From Gelidibacter sp038243395 (GTDB lineage Bacteria > Bacteroidota > Bacteroidia > Flavobacteriales > Flavobacteriaceae), in assembly GCA_038243395.1 (NCBI GenBank), contig JBBSRC010000015.1, positions 1 to 55,550 of the forward strand: a stretch of 55,550 nt of DNA, written 5' to 3'. Numbering within the stretch: position 1 is the stretch's first letter; every line of letters starts with the position of its first letter. The notes beneath the pieces are model-generated. The model was not told where the DNA came from. It searched no databases and saw only the letters and a program-made list of their open reading frames with translations. Positions 35,928 to 43,340 of the stretch are shown piece by piece. The translations under genes and the position numbers were made by a program.

Positions 35928-36452
35928 TTAAATATTGATGAGTTGGAATAAATATTCGTTCTTATATATGTTGTTACTGTAAACCCAATCTTTTTTAAGG
36001 CCTACCTTTTCAAATCCTTCATTTACAAATAAGTTGATACTGGCATGATTATCTTCAGATATATTACAATACAGTTGATGTAGATTAAGATGTGTAAAAC
36101 TGTAATCAATTAATAATTGAAGCGCTTCCTTGCCATATCCCTGCTGTCTATCTCCGAGTGCATAAACCAAAATCCCCACACCGGCACGGCTGTTTTTAAA
36201 ATCAAAATCAAATAAGTCAATCATCCCGAGCGCCTTATTGTCATAGTTGGAAATGACCAAACGCAACTGTTTAGCTTCAAAAATATCTTGATGGGCATTT
36301 TCCAGGTACTGCTTCAAAATGTAAAGGGAATATGGCGTTTGCGTATGGCTCAATTCCCATATGTTTTCATCATTTTCGATGCTGTGCAGAAAACTCAAGT
36401 CTTCTGGTTCTAAGGCCCGCAAATAGATCTGTTTACCTTTTAAAGTCTTCAT
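35928..36452 (-). CDS. GNAT family N-acetyltransferase (RimJ-like)
   Basis: A 174-residue acetyltransferase: LRALEPEDLSFLHSIENDE at the start, acetyl-CoA loop ALGDRQQGYGKEALQLLIDY, and NISEDNHASINLFVNEGFEK at the end. The pattern matches the ribosomal-protein or antibiotic-acetylating GNAT group (RimJ/SpeG). Sits between dapF (4-base ATGA overlap) and mltG (abutting). Confidence 0.88.
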   Translation of the reverse strand: MKTLKGKQIYLRALEPEDLSFLHSIENDENIWELSHTQTPYSLYILKQYLENAHQDIFEAKQLRLVISNYDNKALGMIDLFDFDFKNSRAGVGILVYALGDRQQGYGKEALQLLIDYSFTHLNLHQLYCNISEDNHASINLFVNEGFEKVGLKKDWVYSNNIYKNEYLFQLINI

Positions 36453-37222
36453 AATTTACCTTTAAAAACCTGTTTGGCCGGACCAATCAACCAAATATTT
36501 TTATAACCTTGTCCGTCTTTCTCAAAAGAGACTTGGAGCTTCCCTCCTTCTACATTCAAAGTAATCAGGTCATTTTCTGTTTCCCCAATATAATTCATGG
36601 CCAATGCAACGGCAGTTGCGCCTGTACCACAGGATAAGGTTTCATCTTCTACACCGCGCTCATACGTTCTAATCGAAAAAACAGCTTCAGAATCTTTTGA
36701 AACGAAATTTACGTTACTGCCAGTGGCATTATAAGGAGCGCCATATCTAATTTTTGCTCCAACATTTTTTATATCAAGATTTTCTAAATCAGCTTCCATC
36801 TGCACATGATGTGGAGATCCGGTATCTAAAAATACATGAGAATCGAATTTCTCTATCAGAGTTACATCTTGCATTTGGAGTTTAACGGTGTAATTTTCTA
36901 TTCGTGCTTGATGCGAACCATCTATGGCTTCAAAGCGCGTTTCGCTGTCAATAATCCCCAAAAACTTGGCAAACGCGACAATACAACGGCCACCGTTCCC
37001 ACACATGGAACTTTGATTCCCATCAGCATTAAAATAGACCATTTTAAAATCTAGAGAATCGTGATTCTCAAGTAAAATTAATCCATCGGCTCCAATGCCA
37101 AAACGTCGGTCGCAATAACGTTTAATTAGTTTGGTATCATTTTTGTCAAATGTTAACTGACGATTATCAATCATCACAAAATCATTGCCTGTACCTTGAT
37201 ATTTATAAAATGTCTGTTTCAT
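36449..37222 (-). CDS. dapF: diaminopimelate epimerase
   Basis: Converts LL- to meso-diaminopimelate for lysine and peptidoglycan. The two catalytic cysteines lie in MCGNGGRC and ETLSCGTGATA. The start KYQGTGNDFVMIDNR is a family signature. 257 residues, normal. First gene of a four-gene operon (dapF, acetyltransferase, mltG, DUF2279) with 4-, 0- and 3-base junctions. Confidence 0.96.
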   Translation of the reverse strand: MKQTFYKYQGTGNDFVMIDNRQLTFDKNDTKLIKRYCDRRFGIGADGLILLENHDSLDFKMVYFNADGNQSSMCGNGGRCIVAFAKFLGIIDSETRFEAIDGSHQARIENYTVKLQMQDVTLIEKFDSHVFLDTGSPHHVQMEADLENLDIKNVGAKIRYGAPYNATGSNVNFVSKDSEAVFSIRTYERGVEDETLSCGTGATAVALAMNYIGETENDLITLNVEGGKLQVSFEKDGQGYKNIWLIGPAKQVFKGKL

Positions 37223-37230
37223 AGATTTGG

Positions 37231-37238
37231 CAAATATA
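37231..37238 (-). promoter_or_regulatory. -7 promoter box abutting dapF
   Basis: Minus-strand TATATTTG matches TAnnTTTG only eight bases before the ATG at 37222, implying an almost leaderless transcript. Confidence 0.5.
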
Positions 37239-37401
37239 GGAAAACTTGATGGTTTTTCAGGACGTTAAATGCTCGTTAATGCAGCCGTTAAAAATCGTTA
37301 AATGACATGAGGCCACCCAATAAAATTTTATTTTTAAACGTTAAACTTAAGCGTTTTTACATTCCTAAAAAACAAGAATAATTAATTAAACAAAATTTGA
37401 A

Positions 37402-38817
37402 ATGAAAAAGATTTTAACCCTGATTTTAGCATCAGCTTTAGGCGGAGTCCTTACACTTTCTGCCTATAAATTACTTATTGAAAAGGAAACAGAAAATCCA
37501 GTTTCTATCTCTAACTCAAATTCTACAGTTCCCTTTTTTAATACGAGCAATACTGCAGTAAATACCTATGGCACTTTAAACGCTCCAGACTTTACTGAGG
37601 TGGCCACAAATGCGGTCCATGCTGTAGTACACGTAAAAAACACCTCGGTTAGCCGGGCGCCAATGACGATGCAGGATCTGTTCATGGGACGAAGTACTGA
37701 GCGCGCCCAAGTAGGTACCGGAAGTGGGGTCATTATTTCTCCAGACGGTTACATTATTACCAATAACCATGTTATTAATGGATCACAACAGCTTTCGATT
37801 ACCTTAAATGATAACCGAATTTATAATGCTGAACTTATTGGCACAGACGAAAAAACTGATATCGCCTTATTAAAGATTAATACCGAAAATGAATTGCCTT
37901 TTGCAACCTTCGGAGATTCTGATCAGGCGAAAATTGGTGAATGGGTTTTGGCGGTTGGAAATCCATTTAATTTAAATTCAACGGTTACTGCAGGAATTAT
38001 TAGTGCGAAATCCCGAGATTTGTCTGGAATTAATGAACAATCCTTTATCCAAACGGACGCAGCTGTTAATCCAGGAAACTCTGGTGGCGCTCTAGTCAAT
38101 ACACGTGGTGAGTTGATCGGCATTAACACAGCAATTACTTCTCAAACAGGTACATATATTGGGTATTCATTTGCTGTACCTAGTAATATTGCAAGAAAGG
38201 TTGTAGAAGATATTATGGAATTTGGTAATGTGCAAAATGGGATTTTAGGAGTAAGAGGCGGCGAGTTAAACAGTACTACTGCAGAAAAATTTGAGGTCAA
38301 AGCGACCCAAGGTTTTTTTGTGAGTGATGTAGAAGAAAATTCTGGCGCCGAAAAAGCGGGAATTAAACAAGGTGATATTATTAGAAAAATTGACAATATC
38401 ACTATTTCAAAATTCTCTGACTTAAGTGGTTATTTGAGCACTAAGCGTCCGGATGATGTGGTTAATTTAAATATCATAAGAAACGGTTCTGAAAAAACAA
38501 TTCCGGTAACCTTATCTAAAAGTGAAATTGCGACTATTGATTTTTTAAGTATGCAATTAAGAAACATTCCGAATGACATCAAAAAAAGCAGTAAAATTGA
38601 CCATGGTGTTGTGGTCATTAAGAATGAGAACTATGTGCTTTACAAAAATCTCGGAATTAATAGAGGTTATGTAATTACAGAAATTAATGACCAGCAAATT
38701 AAAAACGTAGATGACATTCAAAAATTAAAACTGAAATTTGGAGACGATGAGAAAAATTTAAAAAAAATGTCGGTAATCAATAGTTCTGGACAGAAAGAGA
38801 GCTTTATATTCAGATAA
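37402..38817 (+). CDS. DegP/HtrA-family periplasmic serine protease
   Basis: Degrades or refolds damaged envelope proteins. A signal or anchor segment (residues 3-22) is followed by a trypsin-like domain with the triad H123 (TNNHVI), D153 (KTDIALLKI) and S227 (NPGNSGGA). PDZ domain 1 follows (about 275-365, ILGVRGGELN ... AGIKQGDIIRKID), then a shorter PDZ-like region (about 380-470). 471 residues. Alone in its operon, with a terminator. Confidence 0.94.
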   Translation: MKKILTLILASALGGVLTLSAYKLLIEKETENPVSISNSNSTVPFFNTSNTAVNTYGTLNAPDFTEVATNAVHAVVHVKNTSVSRAPMTMQDLFMGRSTERAQVGTGSGVIISPDGYIITNNHVINGSQQLSITLNDNRIYNAELIGTDEKTDIALLKINTENELPFATFGDSDQAKIGEWVLAVGNPFNLNSTVTAGIISAKSRDLSGINEQSFIQTDAAVNPGNSGGALVNTRGELIGINTAITSQTGTYIGYSFAVPSNIARKVVEDIMEFGNVQNGILGVRGGELNSTTAEKFEVKATQGFFVSDVEENSGAEKAGIKQGDIIRKIDNITISKFSDLSGYLSTKRPDDVVNLNIIRNGSEKTIPVTLSKSEIATIDFLSMQLRNIPNDIKKSSKIDHGVVVIKNENYVLYKNLGINRGYVITEINDQQIKNVDDIQKLKLKFGDDEKNLKKMSVINSSGQKESFIFR

Positions 38818-38842
38818 TTGATTGCTTAATTAAACCTTTATG

Positions 38843-38877
38843 ACCCTTTAACGCACCTTTGTGTTGAAGGGTTTTTT
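38843..38877 (+). terminator. intrinsic terminator of the degP/htrA gene
   Basis: ACCCTT pairs with AAGGGT and the inner AACGCA with TGTGTT (one G.T pair), closing on a CCTT loop; six T residues follow. Confidence 0.9.
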
Positions 38878-38913
38878 ATTTGTCTTAACGCTACGAAAAC
38901 GTTTGAAATATAT

Positions 38914-38921
38914 TACTTTTG
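38914..38921 (+). promoter_or_regulatory. -7 promoter box for GAPDH
   Basis: TACTTTTG matches TAnnTTTG. It implies a leader of about 70 bases before the ATG at 38996. No clear -33 box. Confidence 0.5.
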
Positions 38922-38995
38922 CAATCCGAAACATCGGAAATAAACACAATATCAACCTGTTTGCCTTATAAGCAGACACCTTAAATCTAAACACA

Positions 38996-40444
38996 ATGAG
39001 TTTGAACGGAACTTATGAAAAAGAATTGGCTTTTCAAGCAGACAGACGAAGAGCAACAGTTGAATTTGTTAAAATAGTCAGCGATCTTTGGTATGATAAA
39101 TCTATTGAACTTGTACTTTTTAGAAATCAGTTAATTGACAAAAATGTCAGCGAAATTTTAAATTTGCATGAATATGCAGGTGAATTTGTTCAAAAACCGA
39201 TCTCAATTTTCGATTCTGTAGAAATTGCACAAGCCATTAAAACTTTAGATGTGCCTCCGGCAAAATTGGATATTGGGAAACTGACGTATGAATATCATTT
39301 GGAAGATCAAAAATATTCTAATGCTACTGCTTTTGTTGCTGATAAACTTAAAGGGGCAAAGAAAAGTGAGACTATTAAACCTAAGGATGTTGTTCTTTAT
39401 GGATTTGGTCGTATTGGCAGATTATTGGCCAGGGAATTAATGACTAAAACAGGCAAAGGCAATCAAATGCGTTTGAGAGCCATCGTTACTCGCGGAGCGA
39501 TCGATAAAGTTGTTTTAGAGAAAAGAGCGTCGTTGCTCCGCAATGATTCGGTTCACGGCGATTTTTCAGGAACTGTTATAGCGGATATTGAAAATAGTGC
39601 TCTAATTATTAATGGTACAACCGTTAATGTTATTTCTGCAAACGCCCCAGAAGATATTGATTACACTAAATATGGTATTAACGATGCCTTGGTCATAGAC
39701 AATACTGGTGCATTTCGAGACCATGAAGCTTTGACAAGACATCTAAAATCTAATGGCGTCAGTAAAGTTTTGTTGACGGCTCCAGGTAAAGGTGTGCCGA
39801 ATATCGTACATGGCGTCAATCATTTGGATTATGATCCTGATACCGTTGATATTTTCTCGGCAGCTTCTTGTACAACCAATGCAATTACACCTGTATTGAA
39901 GGCGATTGAAGAAACTTTCGGCATAAAATATGGCCATCTCGAAACAATCCACGCTTACACGAATGATCAGAATTTAGTCGATAATTTTCATAGTAAATAC
40001 CGTCGAGGTCGAGCGGCAGCATTGAATATGGTTATTACAGAAACAGGTGCAGGAAGAGCGGTATCAAAAGCCTTGCCTTCCTTAGAAGGTAAACTGACTT
40101 CAAATGCCATTCGTGTGCCAGTACCAAACGGGTCATTGGCCATCTTGAATTTAGAATTGGAAAAACCGACCTCGGTGGAGGATATTAACACCATTATGAA
40201 AAAATATGCTTTGGAAGGAGATCTAGTGGAGCAAATTAAATATGAACTCAGTGATGAATTGGTTTCCAGTGATATTGTAGGATGTTCTGCTCCTTCAATT
40301 TATGATAGCAAAGCTACAATAGTAAGAGAGGGTGGAACAAATGTGATTTTGTACGTTTGGTATGATAACGAATATGGTTATAGCCATCAAGTCATCAGAT
40401 TAGCTAAATATGTTTCGAAAGTGAGACGTTATACATATTACTAG
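38996..40444 (+). CDS. glyceraldehyde-3-phosphate dehydrogenase with long N-terminal extension
   Basis: The catalytic core starts near residue 130: NAD-binding YGFGRIGRLLARE (135-147), the active-site cysteine C292 in SAASCTTNAITP, and HAYTNDQN, which holds the catalytic histidine neighbourhood. About 130 residues precede the Rossmann fold and are mostly helical (FQADRRRATVEFVKIVSDLW). This 482-residue form is, from memory, common in Bacteroidota and some gammaproteobacteria and is separate from the 335-residue glycolytic enzyme. Whether it works in glycolysis or gluconeogenesis cannot be decided here; a shorter GAPDH may exist elsewhere in the genome. Confidence 0.92.
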   Translation: MSLNGTYEKELAFQADRRRATVEFVKIVSDLWYDKSIELVLFRNQLIDKNVSEILNLHEYAGEFVQKPISIFDSVEIAQAIKTLDVPPAKLDIGKLTYEYHLEDQKYSNATAFVADKLKGAKKSETIKPKDVVLYGFGRIGRLLARELMTKTGKGNQMRLRAIVTRGAIDKVVLEKRASLLRNDSVHGDFSGTVIADIENSALIINGTTVNVISANAPEDIDYTKYGINDALVIDNTGAFRDHEALTRHLKSNGVSKVLLTAPGKGVPNIVHGVNHLDYDPDTVDIFSAASCTTNAITPVLKAIEETFGIKYGHLETIHAYTNDQNLVDNFHSKYRRGRAAALNMVITETGAGRAVSKALPSLEGKLTSNAIRVPVPNGSLAILNLELEKPTSVEDINTIMKKYALEGDLVEQIKYELSDELVSSDIVGCSAPSIYDSKATIVREGGTNVILYVWYDNEYGYSHQVIRLAKYVSKVRRYTYY

Positions 40445-40484
40445 GAACTCAAACATCTAAATTAAAATTTCGACCGTATATTAT

Positions 40485-40513
40485 ATGGCCTCCTTCGTGA
40501 GGCTATTTGTTTT
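40485..40513 (+). terminator. intrinsic terminator of the GAPDH gene
   Basis: ATGGCCTC pairs with GAGGCTAT (one G.T) around a CTTCGT loop, then TTGTTTT. An ATG inside the stem opens the frame of the next gene, but it belongs to the terminator. Confidence 0.88.
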
Positions 40514-40586
40514 AAATATATCACTAAACATCCTTATATTTTTTTTATCTTGTTCAAAATTTAATTTCATCAGAAAAATCAAACAA

Positions 40587-41204
40587 ATGCATTCCTTAAA
40601 AACCCTAACGCTTACCCTAATGTCTGTCCTTTTTTTTAGTGTTGCCAACGCTCAACAAAAAACGACTGAAGAAGAAGACACGCTGTCCTTAACTGAAGGA
40701 ACAATAGATAATCAATTTGAATATGTTATACAGAAATCCTATAATTATCAAGATTATAAAAATGTAAAGAAGACCTGGTTGTATCAATTAAAAGCGCACA
40801 CTCTGGACTCTTTAAAAGCCATACAAAATGAATTAAAATCATCACAAAATACGGTTGACAGTCTGGCACAGGAAATTACAACGTTAAAAAGCAATCTGTC
40901 TGAGACCAAATCAACTTTAGCCGATACCAATGAAGAAAAGGATAATATGGCGCTGTTTGGCTTGCAAATGAGTAAAAACAATTATAATGTATTGATGTGG
41001 AGCATTATTGGAGTTCTATTGGTTCTATTGCTGTTTTTTATCTATAGATTCAAGAATAGTAATTCAGTAACTAGAGAAGCTAAAAAATCATTGGTTGAAA
41101 CGGAAGAAGAATTTGAAGAGCATCGACGCACTGCTCTAGAACGCGAACAAAAAGTAAGGCGCCAACTTCAAGATGAAATTAACAAACAAAAAACAATAAA
41201 GTAA
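40587..41204 (+). CDS. exported coiled-coil protein with one membrane segment, unknown function
   Basis: From ATG 40587 the protein has a Sec signal (LTLMSVLFFSVANA, cleaved near NAQQ). A periplasmic coiled coil follows (about 60-125, DSLKAIQNELKSSQNTVDSL), then a transmembrane helix (VLMWSIIGVLLVLLLFFIY) and a charged cytoplasmic coiled coil (EEFEEHRRTALEREQKVRRQ). A start at 40485 would run through the GAPDH terminator and is rejected. 206 residues. It lies just before trmD, and similar proteins may be misnamed tRNA methyltransferase by neighbourhood. No enzymatic motif is present. Confidence 0.75.
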   Translation: MHSLKTLTLTLMSVLFFSVANAQQKTTEEEDTLSLTEGTIDNQFEYVIQKSYNYQDYKNVKKTWLYQLKAHTLDSLKAIQNELKSSQNTVDSLAQEITTLKSNLSETKSTLADTNEEKDNMALFGLQMSKNNYNVLMWSIIGVLLVLLLFFIYRFKNSNSVTREAKKSLVETEEEFEEHRRTALEREQKVRRQLQDEINKQKTIK

Positions 41205-41210
41205 AACTAA

Positions 41211-41242
41211 AAATCTGTAATTAATCTTACAGATTTTTTTTT
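41211..41242 (+). terminator. intrinsic terminator after the coiled-coil protein gene
   Basis: AAATCTGTAA and TTACAGATTT form a perfect 10-bp stem with a TTAATC loop and a long T-run. Confidence 0.92.
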
Positions 41243-41370
41243 GTCTAAAGTCGTTTTTGATAAAATAAAATATCTTTTAAGATCATCCTCTAGCAAATCA
41301 AGCAACTGAAGATTTAAAACCTTTAACGAGCTGACTTTTTTTCGCATCTTTGCAACGTAGAAAACAAACC

Positions 41371-42051
41371 ATGCGCATAGATATAATTACCGTTTTACCT
41401 GAGTTACTTAAAAGTCCTTTCGAGGCTTCAATCCTGAAACGCGCAATTGAGGCTGATTTAGTAGAAGTCCATTTTCATAATCTAAGAGATTTTACTACCG
41501 ATCGTTACAAATCCATTGACGACACACAATTTGGCGGAGGTGCAGGCATGGTCATGATGATTGAACCGATCGATAAGTGTATTTCAAAATTAAAGGAAGA
41601 ACGCGATTACGACGAAGTCATCTATATGACGCCTGATGGAAACACTCTAAACCAAGGGATCGCCAATACGCTTTCGTTAAAGGAAAATATTATAATTCTG
41701 TGCGGGCATTACAAAGGTGTCGATCAGCGTGTAAGAGACTTGTTGATCACAAAAGAAATATCAATAGGCGATTATGTTCTTTCTGGTGGCGAACTGGGTG
41801 CCGCAGTCTTATGTGATGCCATTATAAGACTAATTCCGGGCGTGTTGGGCAATGAAACATCAGCCTTAACGGATTCCTTTCAAGATAATTTACTGGCCCC
41901 ACCTATTTATACCAAACCTAGAGAATATAAAGGAATGAAAGTCCCCGAGATTTTATTTTCTGGTCATTTTGCGAACATTGAAAGATGGCGTGAGGAGGAA
42001 GCTTATAAGCATACAGAAGAGAGGAGACCAGATTTGTTGGAAGATTATTAG
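41371..42051 (+). CDS. trmD: tRNA (guanine-N1)-methyltransferase TrmD
   Basis: Methylates G37 of tRNAs to prevent frameshifting. It is a SPOUT knotted methyltransferase: IDIITVLPELLKSPFEASI at the start, FGGGAGMVMMIEPI, ILCGHYKGVDQRV and the knot ISIGDYVLSGGELGAAV. The ATG at 41371 gives the normal N-terminus; a TTG at 41350 adds seven residues and is not favoured. 226 residues. Followed by rplS, as in most bacteria, but with a 218-base gap and a separate promoter. Confidence 0.96.
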   Translation: MRIDIITVLPELLKSPFEASILKRAIEADLVEVHFHNLRDFTTDRYKSIDDTQFGGGAGMVMMIEPIDKCISKLKEERDYDEVIYMTPDGNTLNQGIANTLSLKENIIILCGHYKGVDQRVRDLLITKEISIGDYVLSGGELGAAVLCDAIIRLIPGVLGNETSALTDSFQDNLLAPPIYTKPREYKGMKVPEILFSGHFANIERWREEEAYKHTEERRPDLLEDY

Positions 42052-42086
42052 AACGGTCTTCAGTTAACAGACTTCAATCCAATGTA

Positions 42087-42121
42087 CGGTCATCGGTCAT
42101 AGGTCATCGCTCATCGGTCCT
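42087..42121. repeat. tandem heptamer repeat, five units
   Basis: Five consecutive 7-base units follow each other without gaps: CGGTCAT, CGGTCAT, AGGTCAT, CGCTCAT, CGGTCCT. It lies in the trmD-rplS gap, about 47 bases before the rplS -33 box. Confidence 0.85.
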
Positions 42122-42167
42122 CCATACTACTTCTGGCATCTCATACAAAATATATGTAAAATTTTAA

Positions 42168-42197
42168 TTGCCAATTATTAATTATTCCTTACTTTTG
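42168..42197 (+). promoter_or_regulatory. -33/-7 promoter for rplS
   Basis: TTG (42168-42170) and TACTTTTG (42190-42197) are separated by exactly 19 bases, the best match to the Bacteroidota consensus in this window. The leader to the ATG is about 70 bases, which leaves room for autoregulation. Confidence 0.75.
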
Positions 42198-42269
42198 CAT
42201 CCAATTTCAGATGAACCTCTGGCGATCTGCGCGAATGTTGGTTTGGATAAATCTTAAAAATTAAAAGAA

Positions 42270-42620
42270 ATGAATTCTTTAGTAAAGTTTGTACAAGACG
42301 AATTTGTAGAAAAAAAAGAAATTCCTAAATTCGGTGCTGGTGATACAATCACAGTTTTTTACGAAATTAGAGAGGGCGAAAAAAAACGTACACAGTTTTT
42401 TAAAGGTGTCGTATTACAACGTAAAGGGTCTGGTTCCTCAGAAACTTTTACGATCCGTAAAATGTCAGGTACAATTGGTGTAGAGCGTATCTTCCCAATC
42501 AACTTGCCAGCACTTCAAAAAATTGAAGTCAACAAAAAAGGTAAAGTTAGACGTGCACGTATCTTTTACTTTAGAGGTCTTACTGGTAAAAAAGCAAGAA
42601 TTAAAGAAAGAAGAGGATAA
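42270..42620 (+). CDS. rplS: 50S ribosomal protein L19
   Basis: A large-subunit protein at the subunit interface. Family motifs: FGAGDTITVFYEIREGEKKR, FKGVVLQRKGSGSSETFTIRK, GVERIFPINLP, and the basic tail VRRARIFYFRGLTGKKARIKE. 116 residues, normal. Own promoter and terminator. Confidence 0.97.
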   Translation: MNSLVKFVQDEFVEKKEIPKFGAGDTITVFYEIREGEKKRTQFFKGVVLQRKGSGSSETFTIRKMSGTIGVERIFPINLPALQKIEVNKKGKVRRARIFYFRGLTGKKARIKERRG

Positions 42621-42642
42621 GACTCTGAAACTTACAATAAAT

Positions 42643-42673
42643 AAAAGCCTTGATTTCTCTCAAGGCTTTTTTT
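42643..42673 (+). terminator. intrinsic terminator of rplS
   Basis: AAAAGCCTTG and CAAGGCTTTT form a perfect 10-bp stem around ATTTCTCT, followed by more T residues. Confidence 0.93.
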
Positions 42674-42910
42674 ATGAACAAATGTTAATAAGTCACGTTC
42701 ATAAGCAGCTGATAACTAATCGATCTAAATGTTTGGAGGATACCATATATTTTTGTAATTTAGTAGAACGATTGATAACAACCTCGTGTTGGTTTCAGCT
42801 TCAAAATCTGAATTTATTTGAAATCGTTTAAAGATACGTTCTTTATATAATTGTTTTTTGAGATTTTTTAAGTGTGACGTTAAAAACGTGTAAGACAGAA
42901 AAATCATGAT

Positions 42911-43128
42911 ACTTTAAAAAGTGGTGCTTGTGGAAACAGGCATAGACTAGTAAAGTTGAAAGTTTCCAAAGATGGCTACAACGAAAGTGAAAACCAAGTG
43001 TAGGAAGCAATGTTTTAGAGTTTGCATATCCTTAAACCGAATTGCAAACGATAAAACATCAAGAAAAACAATAACTGAAACATTTCAATAACAAGTCAAT
43101 ACATTTTGAAAGTTATCGGATGTTTTAT
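42911..43128 (+). other. structured non-coding region, candidate RNA
   Basis: No gene lies between 42674 and 43340, but the stretch is rich in potential helices. ACTTTA (42911-42916) pairs with TAAAGT (42951-42956) and encloses a 7-bp hairpin with a GGAA loop (42925-42942). A 14-bp helix, TGTTTTA (43011-43017) plus GTTTGCA (43020-43026) with TGCAAAC (43043-43049) plus TAAAACA (43052-43058), contains a symmetric GA/GA internal loop. ATAAAACATC (43051-43060) can instead pair with GATGTTTTAT (43119-43128). The flanking repeat copy with its terminator follows directly. No known RNA family could be assigned. Confidence 0.45.
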
Positions 43129-43277
43129 TGAAATAGTAAAACTTGAATTGAAAAAGACGATTGTAAAACGTGAGTTTTAGTCGGCTGATTTAACAGAAAT
43201 GTTAATTAGATCACGAACTATTTCAGAAAAAGCCATGTCAAGGTAGTTTAGCTACAATGATATGGCTTTTGTTTTTT
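43128..43277 (+). ncRNA. candidate small RNA or RNA-forming repeat, copy 1
   Basis: About 150 bases that recur at 48614-48759 in the same orientation. Helix 1: TAAAAC/GTTTTA around GTGA (43164-43179), extended by CGA/TCG. Helix 2: TTAACA/TGTTAA around a GAAA loop (43190-43205). Helix 3: AAAAGCCAT/ATGGCTTTT, with inner TCA/TGA and GTAG/CTAC (43228-43270), followed by GTTTTTT, a good intrinsic terminator on the plus strand. On the minus strand it may also end transcription of the large synthase gene. No -7 box with a perfect match was found upstream. Confidence 0.6.
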
Positions 43278-43340
43278 ATGATTTTTTTGTAAATTAATTT
43301 TTTTTTAAATCCAAAGGCTAGAATTGGAATAATCGATTGA

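Noticed and set aside
40485..40586. N-terminal extension of the coiled-coil protein from an ATG at 40485
   Set aside because: That ATG lies in the stem of the GAPDH terminator, and the ATG at 40587 gives a clean signal peptide.
42087..42121. Heptamer array as a CRISPR remnant
   Set aside because: Units are seven bases with no spacers, and no cas genes are nearby.
42523..42831. Open frame overlapping rplS and running past its terminator
   Set aside because: It is an out-of-frame reading of the basic L19 tail plus the terminator, with no promoter or family resemblance.
42994..43010. GGAAGCA motif reminiscent of the signal recognition particle RNA loop
   Set aside because: Only the seven bases match; the GUCAGGUCCGGAAGGAAGCAGC-like loop and its closing helix are absent.
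42911..43277. Possible RNase P RNA or tmRNA
   Set aside because: The universal GAGGAAAGUCC of RNase P, and the tRNA-like ends and tag reading frame of tmRNA, are missing.
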